Origin: Thermoplasmata archaeon
Lineage (GTDB): Archaea; Thermoplasmatota; E2; UBA202; JdFR-43
Length of the DNA stretch: 5,279 bases
Reading direction: 5' to 3'
Assembly (NCBI GenBank): GCA_003650975.1
Contig: QMSU01000096.1
Location: forward strand, 1 to 5,279
The position numbers and the translations under genes are program-made. Under the pieces are notes generated by a model. It was not told the origin of the DNA. It did no database searches and saw only the letters and a list, made by a program, of their open reading frames with translations. Shown in pieces: positions 5,245-5,279 of the stretch (position 1 is the stretch's first letter; each line of letters begins with the position of its first letter).

Positions 5245-5268
5245 TGTGGCTTGGCCACAAATTTTGGC
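5245..5268. other. Stem-loop TGTGGC-TTG-GCCACA with an overlapping alternative stem
   Basis: TGTGGC (5245-5250) and GCCACA (5254-5259) form a 6-bp, fairly GC-rich stem with a 3-nt loop, by far the strongest RNA hairpin in the right part. The right arm can alternatively pair as GCCA (5254-5257) with TGGC (5265-5268), so the two folds exclude each other. AATTTT follows on the plus strand. It could be a weak terminator or an attenuator-like element of a gene beyond the edge. Confidence 0.3.
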
Positions 5269-5279
5269 TTTCCACAGCC

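Larger units (their letters stand above)
4957..5279. other. Region without a large gene, 323 bp: divergent control region and palindrome-rich DNA
   Basis: Beyond the operon promoter, this stretch carries one plausible small plus-strand ORF (5098-5220), TGCAT repeats, and several perfect palindromes listed separately. The last 59 bases have short open frames in all three plus-strand phases reaching the window edge, with candidate ATGs at 5240 and 5244, but none has a convincing ribosome binding site, so no gene is called there. No tRNA, rRNA or CRISPR structure is visible. Confidence 0.6.

Noticed and set aside
5037..5258. Minus-strand 73-codon open frame in the right intergenic region
   Set aside because: It needs a GTG start, has no ribosome binding site or good promoter, and its product is unusually rich in Ser, Phe, Cys, His and Asn, as expected from translating AT-rich palindromic non-coding DNA. 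It overlaps the better-supported plus-strand small ORF.

Overview
The window looks archaeal. Two transcription units have a TATA-like box centred about 25 bp before an ATG, the spacing expected of leaderless archaeal mRNAs. Internal ribosome binding sites are GGAGG/GGTGA-like, and the gene content (AbrB-PhoU, NurA, HerA) is typical of Archaea. Frequent ATA and AGG codons would suit a Thermoplasmata-like euryarchaeon, often thermophilic, but the lineage is a guess; nothing here fixes it.

Left part (1-1298): the 5' end of a phosphate ABC transporter binding lipoprotein (pstS, minus strand) is divergent from a complete phoU-type regulator carrying an N-terminal AbrB-like DNA-binding domain (plus strand). 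They share an extremely AT-rich intergenic region with TATA elements for both. This is a phosphate uptake and control locus. A short dyad at 1293-1313, containing the stop codons of both converging genes, separates it from the next unit.

Middle (1308-4956, minus strand, read right to left): a DNA-end processing operon. A leaderless TATA promoter (4977-4998) precedes a 40-codon unrecognised small ORF, then nurA (nuclease), herA (hexameric ATPase/translocase, whose ribosome binding site lies inside the end of nurA), and a PD-(D/E)XK nuclease with four cysteines arranged as in Cas4/AddB Fe-S nucleases. HerA and NurA are known partners in DNA-end resection, usually encoded with Mre11 and Rad50. 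In this window those two are not seen and the Fe-S nuclease sits in the adjacent position. A joint role in end resection, or in defence against foreign DNA, is inferred from this context.

Right part (4957-5279): about 320 bp without a large gene. It holds the operon promoter, a divergent 40-codon small ORF with a canonical GGTGAT ribosome binding site in the loop of an inverted repeat, several TGCAT repeats, and an unusually dense set of perfect palindromes. This is the least explained stretch of the window.
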